DNA of 64,000 nucleotides, taken from positions 3,162,001 to 3,226,000 of the forward strand of contig NZ_NJAK01000001.1 in NCBI RefSeq assembly GCF_002632755.1, given 5' to 3'. Below the pieces are notes generated by a model, which saw only the letters and a list, made by a program, of their open reading frames with translations, was not told where the DNA came from and made no database searches. This document shows, piece after piece, positions 11,253 to 21,659 of the stretch; positions within the stretch are counted from its first letter, which is position 1; every line of letters begins with the position of its first letter. Source of the stretch: Xenorhabdus ishibashii (GTDB lineage: Bacteria > Pseudomonadota > Gammaproteobacteria > Enterobacterales > Enterobacteriaceae). The position numbers and the translations under genes are program-made.

Positions 11253-12490
11253 CAGGAATTCTCCAATTTATCGTTTGATTGTTCTGAATTTTTTTTCTTT
11301 TGATCCGCATCGAGTGCTTCAATGGTCAACGGTTTGACAATCTCGACCTTAGCGCCTTCGGTCAGGTTGTCAATGCCATCAGTAACGACTTGCTCGCCTG
11401 CTGACAGTCCACTATTGATGACCACCAGTTGATTATCTTGCAGGCCTGCAACGACCTTATGTTTGCTAACTTTGTTCTCTTTATTCACTTTCCAGACGAA
11501 ATTTCCGCTATTTCCCATTTGTAATCCAGCCACAGGGATCACAATGACATCGCTCAGTGTGTTGACTTTCATCTGAATATTGACGAATTGATTAGGAAAC
11601 AGCACATTATCTTGATTATTGAATTGAGCCTTCATCTTGATCGTGCCAGTAGTAACATCAATCTGATTATCAATACTGATTAGTTTTCCTTGCGCCAATG
11701 GCTGCTGATTGTTGCGATCCCACGCAACGACAGCTACATTTTTGTGATCTTTTTGCGCCTTTAGTACAGCACCGATATCGTTCTCAGGCAGGGAAAACAG
11801 CACATCAATGGGATCGACTTGCGTTATGACAACGATTGGCGTTGCTCCTCCACCAGATACATGATTGCCAATATCGATGCGTTTTAATCCGACGCGACCG
11901 GAAATCGGGGCTGTAATACGGCTATATGCCAATTGCAGCTTGGCTTCGTCGATATCTGCCTGGTCGGATTGTAAACTGGCTTCACTCTGGCGAACCAAAG
12001 AAATTTGTTTATCCAGATCTTGCTGAGATATAAGTTTACTTTTCGCCAATTGCTGAAAACGGAGTAAATCTTGTTTAGTGTTAGCTAATGTGGCCTGATC
12101 TTTGGCATATTGCCCCTGTGCCCTTGCCAGTTTGACTTGAAAGGGGCGGGGATCGATTTCCGCCAGCAAATCCCCTTTTTTGACGAATTGACCTTCATCA
12201 AAGTGCAGGGCGACTAACTGACCCTCCACTTGGCTGGTGACAGTAACGGTATTTGCCGCCAGGACCGTTCCTAATCCTACTAAGTAATGAGGTACTGATC
12301 TGATTTCAGCCGTCGCTGCCTGCACCGGTGGTTGAGCGGAGTCAGATATACTCTGTTTTGATTTTGAATTCTGAGAGTTACCTGCTGATGAAGGGGCGTT
12401 GAAGTATTTCCACGCAAAGAAAATTGCCCCGATGATCACGGCTAGCACCGCAGCAAGTCGGAAAAAGTAGGAACGGCTTTTATTATTCAT
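11252..12490 (-). CDS. mdtA: Membrane fusion (periplasmic adaptor) protein MdtA
   Basis: 412 residues. An N-terminal membrane anchor (about 10-28), a biotinyl-lipoyl half-motif followed by a coiled-coil hairpin (about 105-185, [15 protein letters not shown]), and then a beta-barrel domain with [15 protein letters not shown]. It joins the MdtB2C pump to the outer-membrane TolC channel. It is first in the operon, so the BaeR-controlled promoter should lie in 12491-12813. The C-terminus is Lys/Glu-rich and hydrophilic. Confidence 0.95.
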   Translation of the reverse strand: MNNKSRSYFFRLAAVLAVIIGAIFFAWKYFNAPSSAGNSQNSKSKQSISDSAQPPVQAATAEIRSVPHYLVGLGTVLAANTVTVTSQVEGQLVALHFDEGQFVKKGDLLAEIDPRPFQVKLARAQGQYAKDQATLANTKQDLLRFQQLAKSKLISQQDLDKQISLVRQSEASLQSDQADIDEAKLQLAYSRITAPISGRVGLKRIDIGNHVSGGGATPIVVITQVDPIDVLFSLPENDIGAVLKAQKDHKNVAVVAWDRNNQQPLAQGKLISIDNQIDVTTGTIKMKAQFNNQDNVLFPNQFVNIQMKVNTLSDVIVIPVAGLQMGNSGNFVWKVNKENKVSKHKVVAGLQDNQLVVINSGLSAGEQVVTDGIDNLTEGAKVEIVKPLTIEALDADQKKKNSEQSNDKLENS

Positions 12491-12813
12491 TTGCTCGACA
12501 TTCTCTTAGTGTTGTGGCGGTAATCAATCATGCAGCATCTTATGCTAAATTAGATACAAGAATATATTATTAGTGTAACCAACAGTAATTCGTCAATAAT
12601 GAAGAAAATGTGGAGGTTATGTCAAAAACATAATGTTTCTGATAGTGATTTTCCATAGTATTTGCGATGAAGTATCCAATAGGATACAGGGAATTATGTT
12701 ATGGGGATTTGTGCAGCAGCAAGATGAATCATCACTATTATTAATGATGGCGATTATAAAGACACTATTTGTCACCATCATCATATAGGGGAAACGTCTT
12801 TAATTAAAATAAG
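12491..12813. other. Spacer holding the mdtA promoter and the end of mgtE
   Basis: No ORF is supported. It should carry the mdtABC-baeSR promoter and a BaeR site, but I could not place one confidently. Near the mgtE end there is a weak inverted repeat (ATGATGG around 12743, CCATCAT around 12775) that may end mgtE transcription. Confidence 0.4.
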
Positions 12814-14277
12814 CTAAACCAAAAATAGCGTTGCTAATCCTAAAAAGATAAAGAAACCGCCGGTATCGGTAATGGCAGTAATCATGACACTGGAACCAAT
12901 GGCGGGATCTCTTCCCAGTTTCATCATAATAAATGGGATCAAAACTCCCATCAGCGCAGCCATCAGTAGGTTTAATATCATCGCCATTGTCATGACTCCC
13001 CCCATAGCAAGGTCACCATAAAGCAGATAAGTGATGACGCCCATGATCCCTCCCCAAATAATGCCATTGATAAAGGCAACACCAAGTTCCCTTAATAGCA
13101 GGTAAGAAAAGCTACCCGTCTGGATTTGATGCAGCGCGAGTGCGCGAACGATCATGGTGATGGTTTGGTTACCAGTATTGCCACCAATGCCTGCTACGAT
13201 GGGCATTAAGGTTGCAAGAGCAACGAGTTGGGAAATAGTATGCTCAAAGAGTCCGATAACTCGTGATGCCACGAAAGCGGTACACAAATTGATGGCAAGC
13301 CATGTCCAACGGGTTTTGACAGCCTGACCAACCGGAGCAAAAACATCTTCTTCGCGGCTTAAGCCCCCCATTCGGCGAATATTGGTGTCAGTTTCTTCAC
13401 TTAAGGTATCAACAATATCTTCAACGGTCAGACGTCCCATTAAGCGCCCGTTATTGTCTACCACGGCGGCCGAAATCAGGTCATAACGTTCAAATGCGCT
13501 GGCGGCATCTTCACCTTTTTGCTCCGGTAAGAAAGTAACAGTATCCATATTCATGACTTCGGAAACTAATTTATCCGGTGCGTTGGTCAGCAAAGTGGTA
13601 AGTGGCAACTCTCCCTGTAGGCGATTTTTGCGGTCAATAACAAAGATCTTATCTGTAGTTTCAGGAATAGCATCTCGGGAACGTAAAAAGCGCTGAACGG
13701 TGCCGAGTGTAACGTTGCTTCGCACTGTCACGAACTCGAAATCCATCATTTGGCCGATGCTGTCTTTATGGTACTGCAATACTTCTCGGATGCGGTTGCG
13801 TTGACCTGGTTCTAAATAGGTCAGCAAGCGCCGAGTGGTATCACGAGGAAGATGTTCTGCGATATAGGCTTGTTCATCTACGTGCAGTTTACCGATGGCA
13901 CGCAACAGTTCAACATCAGTCATGTCCTTGATCAAATTATCCCAAACAGGAATCGAAGCTTCTACCAGAACCTCACCGCGTTGGTTATTGTCGATCAAAC
14001 GCCATAAAGCAAGACGTTCATCATAAGGTAAAGCTTCCAGAATATCGGCAATATCGGCAATATGCAGGCTGGACAGCAGTGTACTGACTTCCTCTATTTT
14101 CTCTAATAATTGTTCGTCACTGATTGCTGAATGTTCATCAGCCTGACCTAATAATGTATCGACAAACAGCTTATCGTGGATAAATAGAGCAAGCAGACGC
14201 TGACGAATATGTGCCAGTCTTTGGGAATACTGACTGACAATAGTTGGATTATCAGGTGTAAAGGTCGATTGTGGCAT
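12814..14277 (-). CDS. mgtE: Magnesium transporter MgtE
   Basis: 487 residues with the MgtE order: an alpha-helical MgtE_N domain (to about 130), two CBS domains (about 140-265) and a five-helix channel domain (about 310-487). The pore segment contains PIVAGIGGNTGNQTITMIVR, the family signature. The protein is a homodimeric inner-membrane Mg2+ channel; the cytosolic domains close it at high Mg2+. Codon use looks like that of its neighbours. E. coli K-12 lacks mgtE, so its position next to yfgG/ppx is not the E. coli arrangement. Confidence 0.95.
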   Translation of the reverse strand: MPQSTFTPDNPTIVSQYSQRLAHIRQRLLALFIHDKLFVDTLLGQADEHSAISDEQLLEKIEEVSTLLSSLHIADIADILEALPYDERLALWRLIDNNQRGEVLVEASIPVWDNLIKDMTDVELLRAIGKLHVDEQAYIAEHLPRDTTRRLLTYLEPGQRNRIREVLQYHKDSIGQMMDFEFVTVRSNVTLGTVQRFLRSRDAIPETTDKIFVIDRKNRLQGELPLTTLLTNAPDKLVSEVMNMDTVTFLPEQKGEDAASAFERYDLISAAVVDNNGRLMGRLTVEDIVDTLSEETDTNIRRMGGLSREEDVFAPVGQAVKTRWTWLAINLCTAFVASRVIGLFEHTISQLVALATLMPIVAGIGGNTGNQTITMIVRALALHQIQTGSFSYLLLRELGVAFINGIIWGGIMGVITYLLYGDLAMGGVMTMAMILNLLMAALMGVLIPFIMMKLGRDPAIGSSVMITAITDTGGFFIFLGLATLFLV

Positions 14278-14350
14278 AGTAAACCTTTAAGGCAGAAAAT
14301 AAGGCGAAAAATCGGCGATTACAATGATATCGCCATAAATTTGACAGCTA

Positions 14351-14524
14351 TTAGATATTATATTCTGTTTTCGAACCAGTTAGTGGCGTCACCGATTGTT
14401 GCTGGGTTTGCTGGTGATGTTCCAATGCTGCCATAAATGCATAAATAAAGCGTCCAAAGAAAATGAAGAAGCTGATAAACAGTACCAATTTTATAATTTG
14501 AACAGTTTTCTTTTTCTTTTTCAT
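14351..14524 (-). CDS. yfgG: Small membrane protein YfgG (DUF2633)
   Basis: A 57-residue ORF reading MKKKKKTVQIIKLVLFISFF and then IFFGRFIYAFMAALEHHQQT. E. coli YfgG shares the core ISFxFFFGRFIY...HHQ and also sits close to ppx. It has a Lys-rich N-terminus, one transmembrane helix (about 10-31) and a polar tail. The start is 12 bp after the ppx stop, so it probably belongs to the ppk-ppx transcript. E. coli work links YfgG to metal stress tolerance; I infer only a small membrane protein here. Confidence 0.85.
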   Translation of the reverse strand: MKKKKKTVQIIKLVLFISFFIFFGRFIYAFMAALEHHQQTQQQSVTPLTGSKTEYNI

Positions 14525-14536
14525 AACGCGATATCG

Positions 14537-16069
14537 TTAAGTCGATTCCTCTTCAATGTGTAAGTGCCAGCCAGCCACATCATCCCAGTAACTTTGCTCT
14601 TGCTCTAGATCGAGCAACACAAGCGCATTTCGTTTTAAATAGTTTTTGGGTAAGTAGAGCGTCCAATGACTATGATCAGTTTCCAGCCGCAAAGTATCCG
14701 GTGTTGTGGTAGCCTGCCGTTGATTATTTAACAAGGTTGCTAATCGCAATATCTTAAGCATGGGAAGATACTGTTTTTTCTTAAACAGATAGAAACGAGG
14801 ATGCTCATGTACTTTAACCGCTTTGCGGTGGTAACGTACTAACGTTGCCAGCAACGATTGTTGCTCTTGGGTAAACCCCGGTAGATCGGTATGTTGCAGG
14901 ATGTAAGCTGAATGCCGTTGCAATCCACTCAGATTGATGCTTAGACCGATTTCATGCAGCATGGCTGCCCACAGTAGAATGGATTCCAGTTGTGGATGTA
15001 TTCGTTTGGGGTTTTGCTCTGACCATTGGTCATAAAGGTTTTTGGCGGTACTCCAGACGCGAGTTGCCTGTTCTCGATCGATATTATAGTGTTCGGCAAG
15101 GCTTTTGGCCGTTCGCTGACGAATATCCTGATGGCGAAAACGATCTTCCATTTCATAAAGTACACCTTCCCGTAATGCGCCATGAGACAAGCGTAATTCC
15201 TGAATATGTAAGGCATCAAAAATACCGCACAAGATTGATAATCCGGGAACAAAAGTTTGTTTACGGTCATTAGATAATCCCGGCAATTCCAGTGCATTGA
15301 AATTTTTATATTTCAGGATACGTTTCACCAGCATGTTTAGACGCTCTGGCGTAATCAGGCCATCTTTCTCACCCAGTTCGACCAAAAGTTCGTGTATGGC
15401 TTTGATCGTTCCTGATGCGCCTAAAGCAAAATCCCAGCCTTTATTTCGAAATTGCCAGACGAGATTTTCCAATTTTTGCGCCGCCTGGAGTCGTGCCTTG
15501 TGAAAATTATGCTCATTGATTGTACCGTCTGGAAAGAATTGGCGGGAAAAACTGACACACCCCATCCGGCGGCTTTCAATCAATAGCGGTTCGAAATCTT
15601 CACCAATGACCAATTCCGTCGAGCCACCGCCAATATCAATCACCAATTTCCGGCCTTTTTCTGGTTGTGTATGCTCAACGCCCATGAAAATCAGGCGGGC
15701 TTCTTCATGCCCAGAGATAATTTCAATGGGATAGGGGATAACTTCCTTTGCCTGTTGTAGAAATTCTTGTACGTTGGTCGCTTCACGTAAACTATGCGTT
15801 CCCACCAAACAGACATTACCAGCGGAAAAACCTTGCAAGCGCTCAGCAAATAGAGCAAGGCATTTCAGGCCACGGTTTATGGCTTCCTCGCTTAATTCAT
15901 TTTTACTGTTTAAACCATCGGCAAGATAAACTCGTTTCTTTAAACGCCCAATAACCTGTAATGCGCCATTGACGATACGGGCGATTACCATATGAAAGCT
16001 GTTGGAACCCAAATCAATAGTGGCAATTTCTTGTGGTTTGGGCATTGGAATATCGTGTTTCAACGGCAT
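14537..16069 (-). CDS. ppx: Exopolyphosphatase
   Basis: 510 residues, matching E. coli Ppx throughout. The actin-like ATPase fold has [17 protein letters not shown] near the N-terminus and the phosphate loop [13 protein letters not shown] at about 143-155. The C-terminal HD-like helical domain includes [12 protein letters not shown]. It removes terminal phosphates from polyphosphate and also acts on pppGpp. It lies 3 bp after ppk in the same operon, pairing synthesis with degradation. Confidence 0.97.
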   Translation of the reverse strand: MPLKHDIPMPKPQEIATIDLGSNSFHMVIARIVNGALQVIGRLKKRVYLADGLNSKNELSEEAINRGLKCLALFAERLQGFSAGNVCLVGTHSLREATNVQEFLQQAKEVIPYPIEIISGHEEARLIFMGVEHTQPEKGRKLVIDIGGGSTELVIGEDFEPLLIESRRMGCVSFSRQFFPDGTINEHNFHKARLQAAQKLENLVWQFRNKGWDFALGASGTIKAIHELLVELGEKDGLITPERLNMLVKRILKYKNFNALELPGLSNDRKQTFVPGLSILCGIFDALHIQELRLSHGALREGVLYEMEDRFRHQDIRQRTAKSLAEHYNIDREQATRVWSTAKNLYDQWSEQNPKRIHPQLESILLWAAMLHEIGLSINLSGLQRHSAYILQHTDLPGFTQEQQSLLATLVRYHRKAVKVHEHPRFYLFKKKQYLPMLKILRLATLLNNQRQATTTPDTLRLETDHSHWTLYLPKNYLKRNALVLLDLEQEQSYWDDVAGWHLHIEEEST

Positions 16070-16072
16070 AGA

Positions 16073-18142
16073 TCAGGCTCTTGGTTCTGGTTGTTCAAGG
16101 TTTTTCAGATAATCATAAACAGCAAGCTGCGCGCGGATTTTACGTTTATTTCCTCGCGGAACATAGCGATTGCCCAATTCTTTATCAATATAGCGTGCTT
16201 TTACGGTATCACTGAATTGCAGTTCAAGGATATCCATCACTTGTTGTTTTAATCTGGGGTCGAGCAGACAAACTGCGACCTCAATGCGATAGTCAATGTT
16301 ACGGGTCATCCAATCGGCCGAAGAAAGGAAAATTTTTTCGTTGCCTTTGTTGGTGAAAACATAAACGCGATCGTGTTCCAGAAAACGATCCACAATACTG
16401 GTGACTTGAATGTTTTCACTAAAACCGGGTTGATTAGGAACCAAAGAGCACATACCTCGTACAAGAATGCGGATTTTGACGCCCGCTTCAGAGGCGTCAT
16501 ACAGGCGATCTACCAACTCCCTGTCTACAAGGTTATTGATTTTCAGGGTGATACCTGCCAGTTCACCGGCTTGTGCATTTTCGATTTCCTGAGTAATCAG
16601 TCGATTGAGCATCGCCCGCGAGTTTTGGGGAGATACCATTAAATTATCAAATGTGACAGGCCGATAAGGGTTTTCAATGAAATTAAATACCCGACGAACC
16701 TCATTGGTCACTTCAGGTTTAGCGGTCAGCAGAGAATAGTCGGTATAGAGCCGCGCTGTTTTTTCGTTAAAATTTCCTGTACCAATATGGGCATAACGGA
16801 TAATTTCTTCCCCTTCCAGGCGCGAAATAATGAATAGTTTTGCGTGAATTTTCAGACCAGGAGCGGAGAAAATAACATGTACACCGGCTTCAGTAAGGCG
16901 TTTTGCCCAATGAATATTAGCTTCTTCGTCAAAGCGTGCCTGTAACTCCACCACGACGGTCACTTTTTTGCCGTTGTATGCGGCATGGATCATGGAATCA
17001 ATAATGCGTGAATCTTTTGCGACGCGATAGATATTGATCTTGATCGAAAGAACACTGGGATCGAAAGAAGCCTGACGCAGCAGTTCCAGCACATGTTCGA
17101 ATGTGTGGTAAGGATAATAAAGCAGAACATCCCTTTCACGGATAGCGTCGAATCCGTTGCGGAAATGCTCGAACCAAGTATGGCGCAGGCGCGGCACGGG
17201 TTTATTCTGGAGATTTCGATTTCCTTCATTGGGAAATTTGATGAAATCTTTAAAGTTATGATAACGGCCACCTGCAATCACCGAGTCATCATTGGATAAT
17301 CCCAGCTTGCTACGCAGTAGTTCTACCATTTCATCAGGCATATCACGCTGGTAGGCAAACCGTACAGGCTCTGCCGTCAGTCTCTGTTTTAGCGTGGAAG
17401 ACATCAGTTCCAGCAGGCTGGATTCCATCTCTGTTGCCAGATCATATTCGGAATCACGGGTCATTTTCATCGAATAAACGTTCAAAGTATCGTAATCGAA
17501 AAATCCTTTGAAAATTTCATCCAGCGTGTAACGCAGAATATTATCAAGTAATATCATTGACTTGCGTTTTTTGGGCATTTCTGGAGGCAAATTGACGAAA
17601 CGTGGGACTTTATCTGATGGAATTTCCAATAAAGCGTATTGCGTTTCTTGCCCATGAATAATTTCAACGGCCAAATAGGTGTAATCATCTTTAAGAAACT
17701 CAACTAAATTAGTTTCTGGGTTGATGACGATTGGCGTGATATGTGGTCGCAAATGCTGGCGAAAATATTGCCGCAACCAGATTTGTTGATTTGGGGATAT
17801 CTGCCGTTCATTGATCAAAAAAATCTGGTTACGAGCCATTTCCAGCAGTAAATCGTTATAGAGGGCATCAAACTCTTGATCGATTTTAGCAACCTTAGTT
17901 TGGATCTTTTTCAACAATTGGCGGGCAGCAGTGGCTGAGCCTTGTTCTTCACTGATAAGAATGCGCCGCTTTACATCGGCAAAGCGTACTTTATAAAACT
18001 CATCTAAATTATTGGAGTAGATCCCTAAAAACCTCATTCTTTCAATCAACGGGTTACTTTTGTCAGCCGCTTCCTGAAGTACACGTTCGTTGAAAGAGAG
18101 CCAACTGAGTTCTTTCTCGGTATAAAGACGATCGTGGGACAT
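16073..18142 (-). CDS. ppk: Polyphosphate kinase
   Basis: 689 residues, the family length (E. coli 688). Domains in order: N ([12 protein letters not shown]), head, then C1 and C2. The C1 region has [13 protein letters not shown] with the autophosphorylated histidine and [18 protein letters not shown]. It makes long-chain polyphosphate from ATP and is membrane-associated. It is the first gene of ppk-ppx and, by spacing, probably yfgG as well. A GGAGT ribosome site precedes the ATG. Confidence 0.97.
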   Translation of the reverse strand: MSHDRLYTEKELSWLSFNERVLQEAADKSNPLIERMRFLGIYSNNLDEFYKVRFADVKRRILISEEQGSATAARQLLKKIQTKVAKIDQEFDALYNDLLLEMARNQIFLINERQISPNQQIWLRQYFRQHLRPHITPIVINPETNLVEFLKDDYTYLAVEIIHGQETQYALLEIPSDKVPRFVNLPPEMPKKRKSMILLDNILRYTLDEIFKGFFDYDTLNVYSMKMTRDSEYDLATEMESSLLELMSSTLKQRLTAEPVRFAYQRDMPDEMVELLRSKLGLSNDDSVIAGGRYHNFKDFIKFPNEGNRNLQNKPVPRLRHTWFEHFRNGFDAIRERDVLLYYPYHTFEHVLELLRQASFDPSVLSIKINIYRVAKDSRIIDSMIHAAYNGKKVTVVVELQARFDEEANIHWAKRLTEAGVHVIFSAPGLKIHAKLFIISRLEGEEIIRYAHIGTGNFNEKTARLYTDYSLLTAKPEVTNEVRRVFNFIENPYRPVTFDNLMVSPQNSRAMLNRLITQEIENAQAGELAGITLKINNLVDRELVDRLYDASEAGVKIRILVRGMCSLVPNQPGFSENIQVTSIVDRFLEHDRVYVFTNKGNEKIFLSSADWMTRNIDYRIEVAVCLLDPRLKQQVMDILELQFSDTVKARYIDKELGNRYVPRGNKRKIRAQLAVYDYLKNLEQPEPRA

Positions 18143-18195
18143 GACTACTCCTTAACTACTTCATTGGGTTTTCCACTTAGTTTAATGGTTGGCGT

Positions 18196-18759
18196 TTAAC
18201 GAGCCGATGTGCTGGTTTGAACTTCATGGGTTTTATTGGCGAAATAGAGGTGCTGGAAAGTACACATTCTGATAGCCGTATGATAAGAGCCGTTTACAAA
18301 AAATTCATCGATTAATTCACCTTCAATATAAAATCCCAATTTATTGTATATATGAATTGCTTTCGTATTCTCTTTATCAACGATCAGATACAGCTTGTAA
18401 AGATTTAAGACAGCAAACGCATATTCCATCGCCAGTTTGACCGCTACCGCTGCGTAGCCCTGTCCTTGATAGGCTGGCGCGATGATAATCTGGAACTCTG
18501 CACGGCGGTGGACATAATCTATTTCGACTAATTCTACCAATCCAACTTTGGAATTCAGGCTTTCGATAATAAAACGGCGCTCGCTTTGGTCATGAATATG
18601 CTTGTCATAGAGGTCGCATAATTCAACGAAGGCTTCATAAGGCTCTTCAAACCAGTAACGCATGACACTAGCGTTATTATCAAGTTGATGAACAAAAGGG
18701 AGATCTTCCCGTTCAAGAGGACGTAAATTTACCGATGGATTTTCCGAACCACTGGACAT
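18196..18759 (-). CDS. speG: Spermidine N1-acetyltransferase SpeG
   Basis: 187 residues from the chosen start, [20 protein letters not shown] longer in-frame ORF reaches 18930, but the extra 57 codons are AT-rich, unlike SpeG, and lack a good ribosome site; GAGG lies at the right spacing before 18759. The GNAT fold has the acetyl-CoA loop [13 protein letters not shown] and the segment [20 protein letters not shown], nearly identical to E. coli. It acetylates spermidine and spermine to limit polyamine toxicity and is a cytoplasmic dodecamer. Confidence 0.94.
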   Translation of the reverse strand: MSSGSENPSVNLRPLEREDLPFVHQLDNNASVMRYWFEEPYEAFVELCDLYDKHIHDQSERRFIIESLNSKVGLVELVEIDYVHRRAEFQIIIAPAYQGQGYAAVAVKLAMEYAFAVLNLYKLYLIVDKENTKAIHIYNKLGFYIEGELIDEFFVNGSYHTAIRMCTFQHLYFANKTHEVQTSTSAR

Positions 18760-18960
18760 TGGATACCTCAGTGTTTTGTAGTGAAATCTATAGGGTATAA
18801 ATATATTAGATATTGAATAATGTTCGAATAAATAATTATTGCCAGATAAATCAATCCAAAATAGCAACTTACAGCAAAGTTTTACTGAAATATAGCACTT
18901 AAAAAATTTTATAACAAAATCCGTTAACACAGAGCTGTAAGTTGAAGTCAGCTAGATAAA

Positions 18961-19599
18961 TTATTCCGATGCGTAACCTTGTGGAGGCAGAACTTTGCCA
19001 TCCATAATTGCATTATTGCCTTCCATAACCAATCGTTGATCTAAAAACCAGCCGATGACCAGAGGATAAATATTGTGTTCTTGGGTTTGTACACGTCCGA
19101 TAACGTCTTCTTCTTTATCTCCCGCAAAAATCGGCACCTTAGCCTGTAAAATAATAGGGCCACCATCTAATTCTTCAGTCACGAAGTGGACGGAAGTACC
19201 ATGTTCTCTATCACCGTTTTCAATGGCTTTCCGATGGGTGTGTAGGCCTGGATATTGCGGCAAGAGAGAAGGGTGAATATTGAGCAGGCGTCCATAATAA
19301 TGCTGGACAAATTCGGGCGATAAGATCCGCATGTAGCCAGCTAAAACCACTAAATCGGGTGCGTATTGGTCAATGGCTTTGAGTAAGGCGATATCATAAT
19401 TTGTACGATCCGCATAAGCTTTCGGGTTGATAAAAGAGGCAGGAATATCTGCTTGTTCAGCACGTTGCAGGCCATAGGCATCGGCATTATTACTGAAAAC
19501 GGCAGCAACATAGCCATTAATTCGGTTTTGTTGGCAGGCATCTATGATGGATTGAAGATTGCTGCCATTGCCGGAGACTAAAACAACAATTTTTTTCAT
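18961..19599 (-). CDS. purN: Phosphoribosylglycinamide formyltransferase 1
   Basis: 212 residues. It begins MKKIVVLVSGNGSNLQSIID (phosphate loop) and has the folate-site motif NIHPSLLPQYPGLHTH with the catalytic Asn-His pair and the later Asp in ELDGGPIILQ. It transfers a formyl group from 10-formyl-THF to GAR in purine synthesis. It follows purM on the same strand, as in E. coli, but the 96-bp gap here contains a strong hairpin that could reduce read-through. Confidence 0.96.
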   Translation of the reverse strand: MKKIVVLVSGNGSNLQSIIDACQQNRINGYVAAVFSNNADAYGLQRAEQADIPASFINPKAYADRTNYDIALLKAIDQYAPDLVVLAGYMRILSPEFVQHYYGRLLNIHPSLLPQYPGLHTHRKAIENGDREHGTSVHFVTEELDGGPIILQAKVPIFAGDKEEDVIGRVQTQEHNIYPLVIGWFLDQRLVMEGNNAIMDGKVLPPQGYASE

Positions 19600-19645
19600 A
19601 ACGGGTTTTCACTGAAGAAATTCATTGATTAATATGCTTTTCAAT

Positions 19646-19678
19646 TTTCAAGTTACAGCCTTGGGCTGTAACTTGAAA
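19646..19678. repeat. Near-perfect inverted repeat between purM and purN
   Basis: Two 15-base arms (TTTCAAGTTACAGCC at 19646-19660 and its complement at 19664-19678) flank a 3-base loop. There is no strong T-tract on the minus strand, so it may be an RNA-processing or attenuation hairpin or a small dispersed repeat rather than a simple terminator. A related TTTCAAGT...ACTTGAAA pair occurs in the mntP leader near 58337-58370. Confidence 0.75.
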
Positions 19679-19695
19679 TTAATCAGACAAGATAT

Positions 19696-20739
19696 TTATT
19701 TTGTAATAACGACAGGTTGCTCATCGGCATTAAGTTCGGCAATTGTACCGATTTGCCATGCATTTTCGCCTGATGCGGTCAGATACGAAATAGCCTGTTC
19801 TACCTGAGATTGAGGAAGTGCGATTATCATACCAACTCCGCAGTTAAATGTGCGGTACATTTCGTGTTCGCTGACATTACCGGCTTGCTGTAACCAGGTA
19901 AAAATTGCCGGCCATTGCCAACTGTCAGCGTTAATTCTGGCTTGCATATTTTCTGGCAGAACACGCGGAATGTTTTCCCAGAAGCCGCCACCAGTCAGAT
20001 GTGCAATCGCATGAACATCAATTTTTTCAATCAGTTCAAGAATGGCTTTGACGTAAATTTGGGTTGGGGCAAGTAAGTGATCTGCAAGTGGTTTCCCTTC
20101 AAGCTCGGTAGTCTCTGGATCAACCTGACTTACCTCAAGGATTTTACGGATCAAAGAATAACCATTGGAGTGTGGTCCGCTGGATGCAAGTGCAATCAGG
20201 GCATCACCAGTCTGAACCCGACTGCCGTCAATAATTTCCGATTTTTCAACAACACCAACGCAAAAACCCGCGACATCATAATCTTCACCGTGATACATGC
20301 CGGGCATTTCTGCGGTTTCGCCACCGACTAATGCACAGCCTGCTTGTTTGCAGCCTTCTGCTATGCCCGTGATGACACTGGCGGCTGTATCAACATCCAG
20401 TTTGCCAGTAGCATAATAATCAAGGAAGAAAAGAGGCTCGGCGCCTTGCACAACCAGATCATTGACACACATGGCAACCAAATCAATTCCGATAGTATCA
20501 TGACGCTTCAAGTCCATGGCCAGACGCAGCTTAGTACCAACGCCATCTGTACCGGAAACCAACACCGGTTCGCGATATTTCTGTGGCAGGGCACATAATG
20601 CACCGAAACCACCTAATCCTCCCATCACTTCGGGGCGACGGGTCTGTTTTACGACACCTTTGATACGATTGACTAAGGCATTACCAGCATCAATATCGAC
20701 ACCAGCATCTTTATAGCTAAGAGAGGTTTTGTTGGTCAC
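19696..20739 (-). CDS. purM: Phosphoribosylformylglycinamidine cyclo-ligase
   Basis: 346 residues from a GTG start. The open frame extends 8 codons further, but GGAG sits 8 bases before this GTG and E. coli PurM begins at the equivalent residue ([19 protein letters not shown]). It closes the imidazole ring to form AIR using ATP. Family segments seen: [40 protein letters not shown] and [18 protein letters not shown] PurR operator lies upstream, next to divergent upp. Confidence 0.96.
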   Translation of the reverse strand: MTNKTSLSYKDAGVDIDAGNALVNRIKGVVKQTRRPEVMGGLGGFGALCALPQKYREPVLVSGTDGVGTKLRLAMDLKRHDTIGIDLVAMCVNDLVVQGAEPLFFLDYYATGKLDVDTAASVITGIAEGCKQAGCALVGGETAEMPGMYHGEDYDVAGFCVGVVEKSEIIDGSRVQTGDALIALASSGPHSNGYSLIRKILEVSQVDPETTELEGKPLADHLLAPTQIYVKAILELIEKIDVHAIAHLTGGGFWENIPRVLPENMQARINADSWQWPAIFTWLQQAGNVSEHEMYRTFNCGVGMIIALPQSQVEQAISYLTASGENAWQIGTIAELNADEQPVVITK

Positions 20740-20803
20740 TGCGTAGCTCCCAGGCGGTTGCATTTTTATGAATAAAACAGAACGGTGACAATTCTAACAG
20801 TCT

Positions 20804-20819
20804 AAGCAAACGTTTGCGA
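20804..20819. promoter_or_regulatory. PurR operator (pur box) for purMN
   Basis: The palindrome AAGCAAACGTTTGCGA matches the PurR consensus ACGCAAACGTTTGCGT at 14 of 16 positions. It is 65 bp upstream of the purM start, within the divergent purM/upp region, where E. coli also has a PurR site. Hypoxanthine- or guanine-loaded PurR would repress purMN here. An effect on upp is possible but unproven. Confidence 0.88.
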
Positions 20820-20963
20820 TAGCTTTATATCGGTTTCCTGTTAGATCGGGAACGAAGAAAATCGCTTGTTAGCGATAAAAATTAATAGATTGGTGGTGGT
20901 TTGATACTGAAAAGGAGTTATAATCCCGCGATTTTTTTATCTGCCGGCTATTAGGAGAAACCC

Positions 20964-21590
20964 ATGAAAATCGTTGAGGTTAAACACCCGCTAGTTAAAC
21001 ATAAACTTGGCTTGATGCGAGATCATGATATAAGCACAAAACGCTTCCGTGAACTGGCATCAGAGGTGGGAAGTCTTCTGACATATGAAGCAACTGCTGA
21101 TTTGGAAGTTGAGAAAGTGACCATTAACGGGTGGTGTGGTCCGGTAGAAATAGACCAAATAAAAGGGAAAAAGATTACGGTAGTCCCTATCCTGCGTGCG
21201 GGCTTAGGGATGATGGATGGCGTACTGGAAAATATCCCCAGTGCACGGATCAGTGTTGTGGGTGTATATCGTGATGAAGAAACGCTTGAGCCAGTACCTT
21301 ATTTTCAAAAATTAGTTTCTGATATTAATGAACGTATGGCATTGGTTGTCGATCCTATGCTGGCAACTGGTGGCTCAATGATTGCTACCATTGATTTGCT
21401 GAAAAAAGCGGGATGCCCTGTCATTAAGGTATTGGTTTTGGTTGCTGCACCGGAAGGGGTCGCTGCACTGGAGAAAGCTCATCCTGATGTTGAATTGTAT
21501 ACTGCGTCGATTGATAAATGTCTTAATGAACATGGATACATCGTCCCTGGTTTAGGGGATGCAGGTGATAAAATATTTGGCACAAAATAA
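20964..21590 (+). CDS. upp: Uracil phosphoribosyltransferase
   Basis: 208 residues, the exact family length. It begins [20 protein letters not shown] and carries the PRPP loop [17 protein letters not shown] and the C-terminal uracil-binding region [19 protein letters not shown]. It converts uracil and PRPP to UMP. AGGAG lies before the ATG. It is followed by a hairpin and then uraA, so salvage enzyme and uracil importer are linked as in E. coli. Confidence 0.97.
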   Translation: MKIVEVKHPLVKHKLGLMRDHDISTKRFRELASEVGSLLTYEATADLEVEKVTINGWCGPVEIDQIKGKKITVVPILRAGLGMMDGVLENIPSARISVVGVYRDEETLEPVPYFQKLVSDINERMALVVDPMLATGGSMIATIDLLKKAGCPVIKVLVLVAAPEGVAALEKAHPDVELYTASIDKCLNEHGYIVPGLGDAGDKIFGTK

Positions 21591-21597
21591 TATTTAT

Positions 21598-21624
21598 AGC
21601 CGGCTGAAAAGTCGGCTTTTTTTT
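21598..21624 (+). terminator. Hairpin with T-tract between upp and uraA
   Basis: AGCCG (21598-21602) and CGGCT (21613-21617) form a stem followed by a run of eight T. It probably ends part of the upp transcripts, leaving uraA with reduced read-through. Confidence 0.75.
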
Positions 21625-21659
21625 GGTTTCTAGCAAGATGATATAAGAGGGTATCCATA

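Noticed and set aside
18760..18930. 57-codon extension of speG
   Set aside because: AT-rich, no similarity to SpeG, and a good ribosome site precedes the internal ATG 18759.
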